Origin: CAYYIS01 sp964470965
GTDB taxonomy: Bacteria; JAAXHH01; JABIQT01
Assembly: GCA_964470965.1 (NCBI GenBank)
Contig: CAYYIS010000019.1
Coordinates: 1 to 64,000 of the forward strand
Direction of reading: 5' to 3'
Length of the DNA: 64,000 nucleotides
A program made the position numbers and the translations under genes. Below, in pieces: positions 17,563 through 26,513 of the stretch (positions are counted from its first letter, which is position 1; each line of letters starts with the position of its first letter). The notes beneath the pieces are model-generated. The model saw only the letters and a list, made by a program, of their open reading frames with translations, was not told where the DNA came from and made no database searches.

Positions 17563-19401
17563 TTATCGCTCGATTTCTACCATCTGGTCCACGGCCACAT
17601 CCAGTACTGCCTGCTCCGTGCCGTCCGGCCAGATAACCTTTAGTTCGTCGATGCGGTCCGCCGTGCCCAGACCGAAGGTAACTGGCAATTCCACCTGCGA
17701 CAAATAGCTTCGGGTAGGCATCATCTGCCTCCGCTGTGTGAAGCCGCCTGCCGTCAGTTCTATCCACGAGCCGATGACATTGTCACCAGGTGACCGGCCT
17801 GTAAGACGGACGCGCAGCCAATGATGGCCCAAGTCCTGGTCATTGCGCAGGACCAGAGGCGGACCGCCGGTCTGCGTCAGTGCCACATCCAGGTCACCGT
17901 CTTCGTCGATGTCGGCATAGGCCGCTGCGCGCCCCACGATTTTTCGGTTCAGGTCGCCCACTGTCTGAGGAGCTACCGGGACGAATTTGTTCCGCCCCGG
18001 TCCGCCGTTCCAGAAGAGCTGAGCCGCCTGGCCATAGGTCTGACTGGGGTCCACCCGGTTGATTTGGTCTTCTATATGCCCGTTAGTCTGCAGCAGATCG
18101 AGACGCCCATCCAGATCGTAGTCAAAGAGAAACAGCCCAAACGTCAGCGCCCTCCGGCTGGGCGCACCTATGCCTTCACCGATGGCATCGTCCACGAAGA
18201 GGGACGGATCGTCCTGGCTCACGTAAACAGACGTCATCTCATTGGCGAAATTTCCGATCATAAACCCCACACGGCGGTCGTTGCGGTAATACCCGCCGTC
18301 GACCCCCATGGCTCCAGTGGCATTGCCGTCCGGTCCATAGGCCAACCCGAACATCTCGCCAGTCTCCTCGAACGTACCGTCCCCATTGTTATGGAAGAAA
18401 AAATTTCGGACCGTGTCGTTGGCGATAAACAGGTCCAGCCAACCGTCCTGATCCACATCCATGGGGGCCAGCGCAAGCGCTTTACCCACAGGAACCCCGG
18501 TAGCCGGGTTCCTGATCTGGATGCCACTCGACTCCGAAACGTCGTCAAAGGTGCCGTCGCCGTTATTCCGGTACAGATAGGAAAAGGAACCGGCGTACTC
18601 CTGTGGTGGACCGTATGCGCGTCCCACACCAGCCAGTCGAAAATCGACCTGTAAATCTATTTCTTTCGACCACTGAACATAATTAGCAACGAACAGGTCC
18701 AGATCCCCGTCGTTGTCATAGTCGAAAAACCCTGCGCTTGAGCTCCAGCTTTCGGCCTTCCCCGAAACCCCTGCGCGTGCGGTATCCTCTTGAAAAGTAC
18801 CGTTGCGATTGCGGTAGAGATGGTTACTGCCGACCGCGGTAATGAACACATCAGTCCAACCATCCGCGTCGTAATCCGCCACGGCTGCCCCCATTCCGTA
18901 AAAGCTTTCGGAGAGTCCGGCAGATACCGTGACGTCATCAAAGTGGCCGCGGCCGTCGTTGCCATACAACTTCATGGTCGGAGTGGGGGAAGGGACGGCC
19001 TTGTGGGCCCAGTTGGCGGAGTTAATAAACAGGAGATCCTGGTCTCCATCGTTGTCGTAGTCGAAAAATGCGGCGCCACCCCCCATGGTCTCGGGGAGCA
19101 GTTTGTCACCGTATGCACCGCTGTAGTGGACAAAGTCGATCCCGGCTTCTTTCGAAATATCGGTAAAGCGTACGACCGGGGGGGCGGTATTCCCGATGAC
19201 CGTTTCGGGCCGGGTCACATCGATGGACCGCTCCGGGTCTGTTTCGCCGGACCGGCGACTCAGATACACCGCAACCAGAACGATCAAGGCGATAGCGCCG
19301 AACACGGATAGAGACCCGCGGAAAGCTCTGCCGATTACCGCATCGTCACCGGGCGTTTCTTCCCGCTGAATCTTATCCTGTTCATGGTCTGAGATACTCA
19401 T
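17563..19401 (-). CDS. FG-GAP/VCBS-repeat protein with C-terminal ASPIC/UnbV domain
   Basis: 612 residues. A single membrane anchor (VFGAIALIVLVAVYL, about 33-47) follows a charged N terminus, leaving the bulk outside the membrane. Then come several FG-GAP blades with calcium loops such as FFDYDNDGDQDLL, VADYDADGWTD and YADIDEDGDLDV. The last 100 residues are the ASPIC/UnbV domain (HWLRVRLTGRSPGDNVIGSW ... ELKVIWPDGT). It is a CRTAC1-like calcium-bound propeller, probably binding proteins or glycans at the cell surface. It follows the cytochrome gene after 12 bases on the same strand, so the two are likely co-expressed and may form a complex. Confidence 0.9.
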   Translation of the reverse strand: MSISDHEQDKIQREETPGDDAVIGRAFRGSLSVFGAIALIVLVAVYLSRRSGETDPERSIDVTRPETVIGNTAPPVVRFTDISKEAGIDFVHYSGAYGDKLLPETMGGGAAFFDYDNDGDQDLLFINSANWAHKAVPSPTPTMKLYGNDGRGHFDDVTVSAGLSESFYGMGAAVADYDADGWTDVFITAVGSNHLYRNRNGTFQEDTARAGVSGKAESWSSSAGFFDYDNDGDLDLFVANYVQWSKEIDLQVDFRLAGVGRAYGPPQEYAGSFSYLYRNNGDGTFDDVSESSGIQIRNPATGVPVGKALALAPMDVDQDGWLDLFIANDTVRNFFFHNNGDGTFEETGEMFGLAYGPDGNATGAMGVDGGYYRNDRRVGFMIGNFANEMTSVYVSQDDPSLFVDDAIGEGIGAPSRRALTFGLFLFDYDLDGRLDLLQTNGHIEDQINRVDPSQTYGQAAQLFWNGGPGRNKFVPVAPQTVGDLNRKIVGRAAAYADIDEDGDLDVALTQTGGPPLVLRNDQDLGHHWLRVRLTGRSPGDNVIGSWIELTAGGFTQRRQMMPTRSYLSQVELPVTFGLGTADRIDELKVIWPDGTEQAVLDVAVDQMVEIER

Positions 19402-19413
19402 AGCTGCCTTAAT

Positions 19414-22257
19414 CTATCGATCCGGACCGACGAGCTCATAGCGGGTTGCCCTGCGTTCTCCCGTTTCCACCGTTCGTTCGAACGCCTCACTGCGGTTCAG
19501 ATCGTATATCACGATGGCCTCCGCTGCATGGTTGGCTGCCGGATCGTTCATGCGGGCCGCCGTAACGGCCTGACCGCGGGCGTTGTCGTCCGGTTTGTAT
19601 TTCTGGTACAGTTCAAGGTGCGCCAAACCTTCATTCCGCTCCCCTATCTGCCGCAGGATCAGCGACAGGTTGTAGTGCGCCGTGATGTTTTCAGGGTCCA
19701 ATCCCAGCGCCCGGTCAAAATAGGAACGGGCATCCTGTAAAAGGTGTTCCCTTCGCGTTCGATTGGCCTCGCCCCGCTCCTGTTTGGCGCGTTCAAAAAG
19801 CGTCAGTCCGATTTCATTGAGCAACCGATAATCCTGGCTGAAATCGAAACCACGCAGCCGCATTTCCGCGTCATCGGCTTCGACAATGCTTTTGAAGCTG
19901 GCGATGGCCTCTTCCAGAAATCCATTTTGCTTGTTGACCAGTCCGGTAAACCAGGCTACACTCCAGCCAGGAGCCGGCGGATCGAACGCCGCAGCCCGAT
20001 TCAGCGCTTCGATGGCCTGATCTTGTACGGTACCCTGCTGGATGTACACCCGGGCCAGGTTAAGCGGTCCGTCCGGTCGCCCTAATGCCTCCACCTGAAT
20101 AAAAGCTTCCTCGGCCCGACGCAGGTCGCCCTTTGTCTTACCGCCTTTCAGCAACATGCCAATACCGTAGTCGTTCCATCGTTCCCACTCCGGTATTTCG
20201 GACGGTGCGTTCTGTACATCTTCGCCGCTCACCGGAAAAGTCATCCGGTCCGCGGCCAGTGTCATAATGGGCAGGTCGTTTACGAAGTCTTCGCCGTACA
20301 CGTGTTTCATATAGGTCGTGTCGAACTTGCGGTATTGCAGACGGACTTCCACGGTAATAGGCGCCCTGACATATCCCGGAACGTCGAGACCAAAATGCAC
20401 AACATCCGCCCCGCCCGGCGGGATCTGATTATTGTACAACGACAGGTAAATATCCTGGGCGTTGCGGCGGTCGATCCGATTGCCGTTGCGATCCAGGATG
20501 TATGAGTTGACAAAGTGGGACCAGGGATCTACGGCGTAATCTTCGTCTAAACCACCGCTGCGTCCAATCAACCGCCCCCCGGAAGTCACCAGCACGTCCA
20601 TCCAGAGTTCGTTCGAGTCACCGGTACCCTCGGTGAGCAGGTGTCCCATCTTGAGTGTTCGGATAACTACATCGATCAAATACGACCGGCCCGGCTGCAG
20701 TACGGGTGTCTCGGGCCTCAGTGGCGCGGTAAAGCGACCGTCCCCTGCGCTTCCCTCACGCACGCCGAACAGATCGACACGAACGACCCCGTCATTGAAC
20801 TTCTGGTGTGCTTCATTCACCCAGTCCGGCAATCCTATCAGGTGGGCGAGGCCGGTATTGGCGCTGGCGTACAGGTGATCATGGATCTTTAGCTTACCGG
20901 ATTCGTCGAAATCCTGGGCCGAAAACTGGTCCGACTCCCGCAGCGGCATGTGGCACCCATTACAGTTCTGCTCCGCCTTTTCAGGATAATAGAAACTGCT
21001 CACCCCATGTCCGGATACACCGCTGGTGTGGTAGGAATCATAATGATTCTGGCCCCGCAGCCATTTGTATTTGTTCAGCTCTTCCGGCAAATGGACCTTA
21101 TGGCACGTACCACAGAATTCTGGTGTCTTATGAAACGGTTTCAAAAATGTCTTCTTATGTAAGTCCGGTTTGGCTTTTACCAGCTGATTGCTGACCCAGC
21201 GCAGCGATTTGTTGTCACTGAACGCAAAAGGATAGTGAACGGGTTCCTCGATGGTATAATCGGCATTTCCACGCAGGCTGTTGATATTGGTTATGGCATG
21301 ACAGGAGGTACAGGTGATGCCTGCCTGGCCGGAGGGATCATTCTCGTCATCAAAGTCAGGATCATCGAATTTTCCGCTGAAGAATACGACCGGGTCATGG
21401 CAGCCTGCACAGAACCGGGATGCCTGCAGATCTCCGTCTCGCTCCAAGGCCGCCCTGCGGGTTTCACGAACGGAAAACAAATAAGGGGGATTGTTGAACG
21501 AACTGAACCGATGCGCACTGTGGGCCCATCTGAAATGGGAGTCAGCGTGACACTCTTTGCAGTATTCATCGTTCGAAAGGACCTGTTCTGGAATGAATTC
21601 CCCGGTGGCGGTTCGAGCCAGCGATGGAAAGAAGTACTGCTCTCCGGAAACCGGCCCTTCCACGCTCCATTGCCGGGGATCCTGCATCTGCCACACCACC
21701 ATTACGACACCGAAGACCGCGGCGGCCATGGTCCACCTAAGACCGATCCGCCACTTGATGCCCTCTCCAGCCAGCCGGTGCAGTATGAACAGCCATGCCG
21801 CCAGCAGCGGTGTAATCACGTGGGCCCAGTAAGCCATGGAACGGATGAACCCGTCATTGATGGCAATTAAACCTTCAAGGCGGGTGAGCACTACACCACT
21901 GCCCAGAAGGATCAAAGCTACGGCAAACAACCCGACGCCCGCCCGGACGGCCCGGCGGTTGGGACGGCCATAGGATTTGACCATGTGGAGGATGCCGAAG
22001 ACCAGAATCGGAATGATGATCAGCGCACCCAGAAACAGGTGGACGATGAACATATTCATGTAAAACCAGTTCTGGTAGGTCTGTCCGGTTATCGCTTCCG
22101 TCACCGTCACGCCGGCCAGATAAACCGCATTGATAGCCAGCAGGACAAACAGGGCAAAAACCACGAACAGGAGACGCTTAAGGCGGGGGCCTACAGCGGG
22201 GATATACGCTTGTCTTTTACGCGCCGGTGCAGAAGAGTCATCATGCTCAACGGGCAT
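19414..22257 (-). CDS. Membrane cytochrome: five-helix b-type-like domain, five haem c, TPR tail
   Basis: 947 residues. Five transmembrane helices lie at about 29-52, 66-92, 105-125, 140-162 and 170-191. Helix 2 has H73 and H91 and helix 4 has H146 and H160, a spacing reminiscent of di-haem b four-helix bundles. Five CxxCH haem c sites follow: CKECH 233, CAGCH 283, CTSCH 316, CGTCH 382, CNGCH 432. A beta-rich section (about 500-690) precedes a TPR-like helical region (about 700-930, e.g. ARSYFDRALGLDPENITAHY). It probably passes electrons between the quinone pool and a periplasmic partner. AAGGAG lies nine bases before the ATG. The function is not established; the b-haem call is inference. 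Confidence 0.82.
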   Translation of the reverse strand: MPVEHDDSSAPARKRQAYIPAVGPRLKRLLFVVFALFVLLAINAVYLAGVTVTEAITGQTYQNWFYMNMFIVHLFLGALIIIPILVFGILHMVKSYGRPNRRAVRAGVGLFAVALILLGSGVVLTRLEGLIAINDGFIRSMAYWAHVITPLLAAWLFILHRLAGEGIKWRIGLRWTMAAAVFGVVMVVWQMQDPRQWSVEGPVSGEQYFFPSLARTATGEFIPEQVLSNDEYCKECHADSHFRWAHSAHRFSSFNNPPYLFSVRETRRAALERDGDLQASRFCAGCHDPVVFFSGKFDDPDFDDENDPSGQAGITCTSCHAITNINSLRGNADYTIEEPVHYPFAFSDNKSLRWVSNQLVKAKPDLHKKTFLKPFHKTPEFCGTCHKVHLPEELNKYKWLRGQNHYDSYHTSGVSGHGVSSFYYPEKAEQNCNGCHMPLRESDQFSAQDFDESGKLKIHDHLYASANTGLAHLIGLPDWVNEAHQKFNDGVVRVDLFGVREGSAGDGRFTAPLRPETPVLQPGRSYLIDVVIRTLKMGHLLTEGTGDSNELWMDVLVTSGGRLIGRSGGLDEDYAVDPWSHFVNSYILDRNGNRIDRRNAQDIYLSLYNNQIPPGGADVVHFGLDVPGYVRAPITVEVRLQYRKFDTTYMKHVYGEDFVNDLPIMTLAADRMTFPVSGEDVQNAPSEIPEWERWNDYGIGMLLKGGKTKGDLRRAEEAFIQVEALGRPDGPLNLARVYIQQGTVQDQAIEALNRAAAFDPPAPGWSVAWFTGLVNKQNGFLEEAIASFKSIVEADDAEMRLRGFDFSQDYRLLNEIGLTLFERAKQERGEANRTRREHLLQDARSYFDRALGLDPENITAHYNLSLILRQIGERNEGLAHLELYQKYKPDDNARGQAVTAARMNDPAANHAAEAIVIYDLNRSEAFERTVETGERRATRYELVGPDR

Positions 22258-22449
22258 GATCAGTCACTCCTTCTTACTTTTTCCTGGCCATGCATCCAGC
22301 GGCGACCACGAGAGGGAAGACCGTCAGAGACACGTCCGACGGTTCAGGGTACAAACCTAAATCCACTATTTTTAAAATATGTTTTAACGGATTATTGTGC
22401 AAGGGGATTAAAGGGAGACAGAAGAAACAAAACACCCTTGTTCATTTAC

Positions 22450-22549
22450 NNNNNNNNNNNNNNNNNNNNNNNNNNNNNNNNNNNNNNNNNNNNNNNNNNN
22501 NNNNNNNNNNNNNNNNNNNNNNNNNNNNNNNNNNNNNNNNNNNNNNNNN
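22450..22549. other. Assembly gap (100 N)
   Basis: Exactly 100 unknown bases, a scaffolding placeholder. True distance and sequence are unknown, so linkage between the cytochrome side and the GATase side rests on the scaffolder. Confidence 0.99.
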
Positions 22550-22639
22550 GCGATCAGATCTCTTGACATTGATGTGCTTTTTTCCTGTCCCGAACCAGTA
22601 ATCGTGTACGTACTCGTTGTTAGGATCTAAAAAATACAT
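22550..22639 (-). CDS. Start of a gene cut by the assembly gap (partial, hypothetical)
   Basis: A minus-strand ATG at 22639, 33 bases after the GATase stop, opens a frame of 30 residues (MYFLDPNNEYVHDYWFGTGK...) that runs into the gap without a stop. No Shine-Dalgarno site is seen. It could be the fifth gene of the operon or chance. Confidence 0.3.
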
Positions 22640-22672
22640 AAGACTAATAAGTATCTGATTTTGTTATAGATT

Positions 22673-23416
22673 TCAGGACTGTTTCATCAATACCCGTTCT
22701 ACGAATTTTCGGATTAGAGAATTGGATTCCGGCGTCTCCTGAACGGAAGCCAGTATACGCCCCAGTTGCGCGTCGTTTTCGGTGTATTCATCCTTGTAGA
22801 TAGTCAGCCGTTCTATCAGGATTTCACGGTCCAGTTCCGGATGAAACTGGAAGGCCCAGAAAGGTTTGGCTGGGATTCGAAATGCGTGACAGCACAAATC
22901 CGTATACGCCAGTGTCTCGAACGCATCAGGCGCTTTCAGAGCCCTCTCTTTGTGGACAGAGACCGCAAGAAAGGGATTGGGGGTATCCTGAAACAGCGGA
23001 TCGGCAGCCGCCTGAGCTGTGAGCCGGATCGGAATAGAACCCCGCTCAAAATCTTTTTCATCCCGGATGATTTCTCGTCCGAACGCGACCGACGCGAGCT
23101 GGAACCCGAAGCAGGAGGCGAACACAGGAACATCCCTTTCCGCGCAGTACCGCATCAACCGTTCACCGGACTCCAGGAACGGGTTCGTGTCCGGCTCCAG
23201 TACACTGGCCTCGCTGGCGCCGCCGACGAAAAGCGCATCGTAGCCGGCCACCACATCGGTATCGAATCTGGGGGTATCAAAGACATTCAGGATGTGGATC
23301 TGGGAGGCGTCGAGGCCGCTGTACCGGGCAAAACTGCCATGTTCTTCCCTGCGCACTTTCGGATTTTGGCGAATCTGCAGGAGCAGAATTCGAAGGTGCG
23401 ACACGGATGGGCTCAT
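22673..23416 (-). CDS. Class I glutamine amidotransferase (GMP-synthase-like GATase)
   Basis: 247 residues. The triad is C102 in VFASCFGFQLAS (nucleophile elbow) with H192 and E194 in FQFHPELD. It matches stand-alone GATase1 proteins related to the glutaminase part of GMP synthase, which release ammonia from glutamine or hydrolyse a gamma-glutamyl bond. No synthetase partner is adjacent. Its ATG overlaps the stop of the ABC transporter gene by 4 bases, so it is translated in the same operon. The natural substrate cannot be read from the sequence. Confidence 0.87.
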   Translation of the reverse strand: MSPSVSHLRILLLQIRQNPKVRREEHGSFARYSGLDASQIHILNVFDTPRFDTDVVAGYDALFVGGASEASVLEPDTNPFLESGERLMRYCAERDVPVFASCFGFQLASVAFGREIIRDEKDFERGSIPIRLTAQAAADPLFQDTPNPFLAVSVHKERALKAPDAFETLAYTDLCCHAFRIPAKPFWAFQFHPELDREILIERLTIYKDEYTENDAQLGRILASVQETPESNSLIRKFVERVLMKQS

Positions 23417-25164
23417 GATATCTGCGCGGAATGCAGGCCATGGTACACACCGGCGTCTGTGAGCAATTCGTCGTGAGTGCCGCTCTCGGCAACTCGGCCG
23501 TCGCTCAAAACAACGATCCGGTCGGCATACCGAACCGTGGCCAGGCGGTGGGCAATGATGAATGTGGTACGGCCGACCAACAGCCGGGAGAGGCTTTCCT
23601 GGATGAGACGCTCGGATTCCGTGTCCACGGACGAGGTAGCCTCGTCCAGTATGAGAATCGGGGGATCCTTGAGCAACGCGCGGGCTATGGCGATTCGCTG
23701 TTTTTCGCCCCCGGAAAGACGGACACCCCTTTCGCCTACAACTGTATCGACCCCCTCGGGCATACCGTCGATAAGATCCAATATATTCGCGGCTCTGGCG
23801 GCCTCAATGACGTCATCGAGATTTGCTTCGGGACGGGCATAAGCGATGTTTTCCCGGATGGACGCGTTGAACAGAAACGTCTCCTGTGCCACGATACCGA
23901 TATTTTGCCGCAGAGACGCCAGGCTGATGGCACGAAGGTCCTGACCATCAATAAGGATCCGTCCGTGGGTGGGATCCATCGCACGTACGATCAGGCTGGT
24001 GAGCGTGGTCTTGCCGGCGCCGCTATGGCCTACGATGGCCATCACTTCACCCGGCTCGATGTTCAGATCGATGCCGCGCAGCACCTCTTCCCTTGTGTTG
24101 TAGCTGAAACGCACTTTCTCGAACGTTACCGCGCCCTGTACACCGGTGATTTTACGGGCATCAGGCATATCCTGGATCTCAGGTATTTCGTCCAGGTATT
24201 CGAAGACGCGATCTGCAGCGGCGAGCGCCTTCTGGAAGCGCTCATTTTCGTTGGTCACCTCAGTAATCGGCCAGTACAGCCGCCACAGGTAGGTCATGAA
24301 CGCGACCAGGCTACCCACGGACAGGGTGCCTTCCATAACCTGAAATCCGCCGTACCACGCCACGGTAACGACGCCTATACCGGACATATTCTGCATTAAC
24401 GGACCGTATCGGGACCACAACGTAACACCCTCTACCACACCGTTCATATAATCGGTGTTTTCATCCCTGAATGTCTGAGCTTCCTGATGCTCTCTGGTGA
24501 AAAGCTGGATGATCGGTATACCGGAAACATTATCCTGCAAACGGGCATTGATGGCCGCGAGCTGCTCTCTGATGCGTCGGTTGATGCGTCGGATACGGTT
24601 ATTGAAGCGGATGGTGAGCAGCACCATGATCGGCACGGGAAGCAGCGTCAGGCAGGCGAGCGTCGGGTGGATGGCGAACAGAATAACGGCGATGCCCAGA
24701 AAGGTAAGCGTCTGTGTGACGAATACGTTTGCGGTGTGAGCGATCATGTCTCGCAGCGCCTCCGTATCATTCACCACCCGTGACATGATTTCACCGGTCT
24801 GTCTCTCCCGGAAGAACCGGTTGGACATGGTCTGAAGATGTTCGTACAACTGCGTACGAATTCTGAGTACTACCTTCTCAGCCACCACATGAGAAATCTG
24901 ATGCTGCCAGTACATGGCGACGTACTTGACCGCATAGGAAACGATCAGAACCAGGGCAATGGTGTGCAGCATGCCCCAATCACTCGTAGCGAACACGTCG
25001 TCAATGATAACTTTGGTGAGCCAGGGCGGCACCAGATTCATCCAGGCCACGGCCAGCATACAGACCGCGGCGAACGTAATCCCCTTCCAGAAAGGGATCA
25101 GGTAGCTGAACAGCCGGTGCACGGTGGATCCGCTGTTATTCATTGCTTGCCTGGTTTTCATCAC
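23413..25164 (-). CDS. MsbA/lipid-type ABC exporter (fused permease and ATPase)
   Basis: 583 residues: six membrane helices in residues 15-320, then the ATPase with Walker A GHSGAGKTT, Q-loop IGIVAQETFLF, signature LSGGEKQR, Walker B ILILDEATSS and the H-loop IIAHRLATV. It works as a homodimer in the inner membrane, exporting lipids, peptides or drugs; the substrate is not readable. Start and stop overlap its neighbours by 4 bases each (ThiDN upstream, GATase downstream), implying translational coupling. Confidence 0.93.
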   Translation of the reverse strand: MMKTRQAMNNSGSTVHRLFSYLIPFWKGITFAAVCMLAVAWMNLVPPWLTKVIIDDVFATSDWGMLHTIALVLIVSYAVKYVAMYWQHQISHVVAEKVVLRIRTQLYEHLQTMSNRFFRERQTGEIMSRVVNDTEALRDMIAHTANVFVTQTLTFLGIAVILFAIHPTLACLTLLPVPIMVLLTIRFNNRIRRINRRIREQLAAINARLQDNVSGIPIIQLFTREHQEAQTFRDENTDYMNGVVEGVTLWSRYGPLMQNMSGIGVVTVAWYGGFQVMEGTLSVGSLVAFMTYLWRLYWPITEVTNENERFQKALAAADRVFEYLDEIPEIQDMPDARKITGVQGAVTFEKVRFSYNTREEVLRGIDLNIEPGEVMAIVGHSGAGKTTLTSLIVRAMDPTHGRILIDGQDLRAISLASLRQNIGIVAQETFLFNASIRENIAYARPEANLDDVIEAARAANILDLIDGMPEGVDTVVGERGVRLSGGEKQRIAIARALLKDPPILILDEATSSVDTESERLIQESLSRLLVGRTTFIIAHRLATVRYADRIVVLSDGRVAESGTHDELLTDAGVYHGLHSAQIS

Positions 25165-26513
25165 TTTAACCGATCAACGATCTGGAGTGCGATATCGACC
25201 ACTTTGTCAGGATCGGCGGCAATAATACGAATCATAGGTTCTTTCCCCTCGTCCCCCAGGTCATAGACGATATCAGGCACCGCCTCATCATGCTCCCGTA
25301 TCACCTGCTCTGTTCCCCATTCCAGAGACGAGCCTTCTCGCTCCTTCACGTCGTGTGGCTCCATTTTCCGATTGAAGGAGGCAACAAAAAGGTCAAGGCT
25401 CCGGCAGGCGGCCAGGATCTCTTTGGTGTAGAGAATGTTCATAACCGCACGCTTGTTCGGATCGTGTCGCATACAGGTCAGAACGATCTTCGCGATGTGG
25501 GATGATGCACCGAATTCCGGTCCGGAGATGGTCCTGATGTTCCGGTGAAAACGTACCAGTCGCCCGGGAAATGCCGCCACATCGGCAGGGCTTTTGGCTC
25601 CCGGAATTCCCATGGCCAGGTTGGACTGCACCTCGGGCACGAGCGATCCCGCTTCGGGTGTTTCCTCCAGTCGGCACACCGCCATGGCCAAGGTGTTTAA
25701 TACATTATGTCTTTCCGCTGCCTCGTACAGCGCATGCGCATGATTTACCGCCCCATGCCCTTTCCCGGTCGGCATGGCATGGCAAATAGCGTCGTGGAGG
25801 TAACACTTGGCCGTAGCCACAGCCTGTTTTACCGAAACGCCCTTGGCCAGTTCCGCAGCAATAGCAGACGCGAAGGTGCAGCCGGTTCCATGGGTATTTT
25901 CCGTATCAATGCGTTCTGCTTTAAACAGTTCGAATGAATCACTGTCGCCATCATACAGAACATCTATAGCCGCGCCTTCGAGATGTCCCCCTTTTACCAC
26001 CACAGCGTCTGCGCCCATGGCGTGGATCTCCTGCGCGGCGGCCTTCATGCTCTCTACGTCTGTGACGGCCAGCCCGGTCAAGGCTTGCGCTTCATCCATG
26101 TTGGGCGTTACGACGGTGGCCAATGGGATCAACCGATCAATCAAAATGGTAGTGGCGTTCGACGCGAGCAGGGCATCGCCGCTCTTAGCGACCATCACAG
26201 GATCGACGACAAGCGGGATGCCTTCGTATCGCTGCAGCGTATCCGACACGGCGACGATTGTGGAGACGTTGGACAGCATACCGGTTTTAATCGCTTGCGC
26301 CCCGATGTCGGTGAGGACCGATTCGATCTGTAAAACGATATTTTCAGCAGGTATTTCGTGAATACCCTGAACACCGACGGTATTCTGAGCCGTTGCGGCC
26401 GTGATGGCCGACGTACCGTAGACGCCCAGTGCGGTGAATGTCTTTAGATCCGCCTGGATACCTGCGCCTCCGCCGGAATCGGATCCGGCTATCGTTAAAA
26501 CTGTTGGAATCAT
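25161..26513 (-). CDS. thiDN: ThiD-ThiN fusion: HMP(-P) kinase plus thiamine-phosphate synthase
   Basis: 450 residues. Residues 1-265 are ThiD, the two-step kinase for hydroxymethylpyrimidine (TIAGSDSGGGAGIQADLKTF at the start, VVDPVMVAKSGD, and the anion-hole segment NTHGTGCTFASAIAAELA). Residues about 275-450 are a ThiN domain (FHRNIRTISGPEFGASSHIA, KRAVMNILY), which joins HMP-PP to thiazole phosphate in place of ThiE. The fusion is best known from archaea and some bacteria such as Thermotogae. AGGAG lies inside the end of the ClpX-like gene, and the two genes overlap by 4 bases. Confidence 0.92.
   Translation of the reverse strand: MIPTVLTIAGSDSGGGAGIQADLKTFTALGVYGTSAITAATAQNTVGVQGIHEIPAENIVLQIESVLTDIGAQAIKTGMLSNVSTIVAVSDTLQRYEGIPLVVDPVMVAKSGDALLASNATTILIDRLIPLATVVTPNMDEAQALTGLAVTDVESMKAAAQEIHAMGADAVVVKGGHLEGAAIDVLYDGDSDSFELFKAERIDTENTHGTGCTFASAIAAELAKGVSVKQAVATAKCYLHDAICHAMPTGKGHGAVNHAHALYEAAERHNVLNTLAMAVCRLEETPEAGSLVPEVQSNLAMGIPGAKSPADVAAFPGRLVRFHRNIRTISGPEFGASSHIAKIVLTCMRHDPNKRAVMNILYTKEILAACRSLDLFVASFNRKMEPHDVKEREGSSLEWGTEQVIREHDEAVPDIVYDLGDEGKEPMIRIIAADPDKVVDIALQIVDRLK

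Noticed and set aside
17821..18654. 277-codon plus-strand frame opposite the ASPIC/FG-GAP gene
   Set aside because: It mirrors the calcium-loop repeats of the real gene in antisense (many VVVDVG-like strings) and has no ribosome site or family.
23431..24399. 322-codon plus-strand frame opposite the ABC exporter
   Set aside because: The minus strand carries all ABC motifs in one frame; the plus frame is an antisense shadow.
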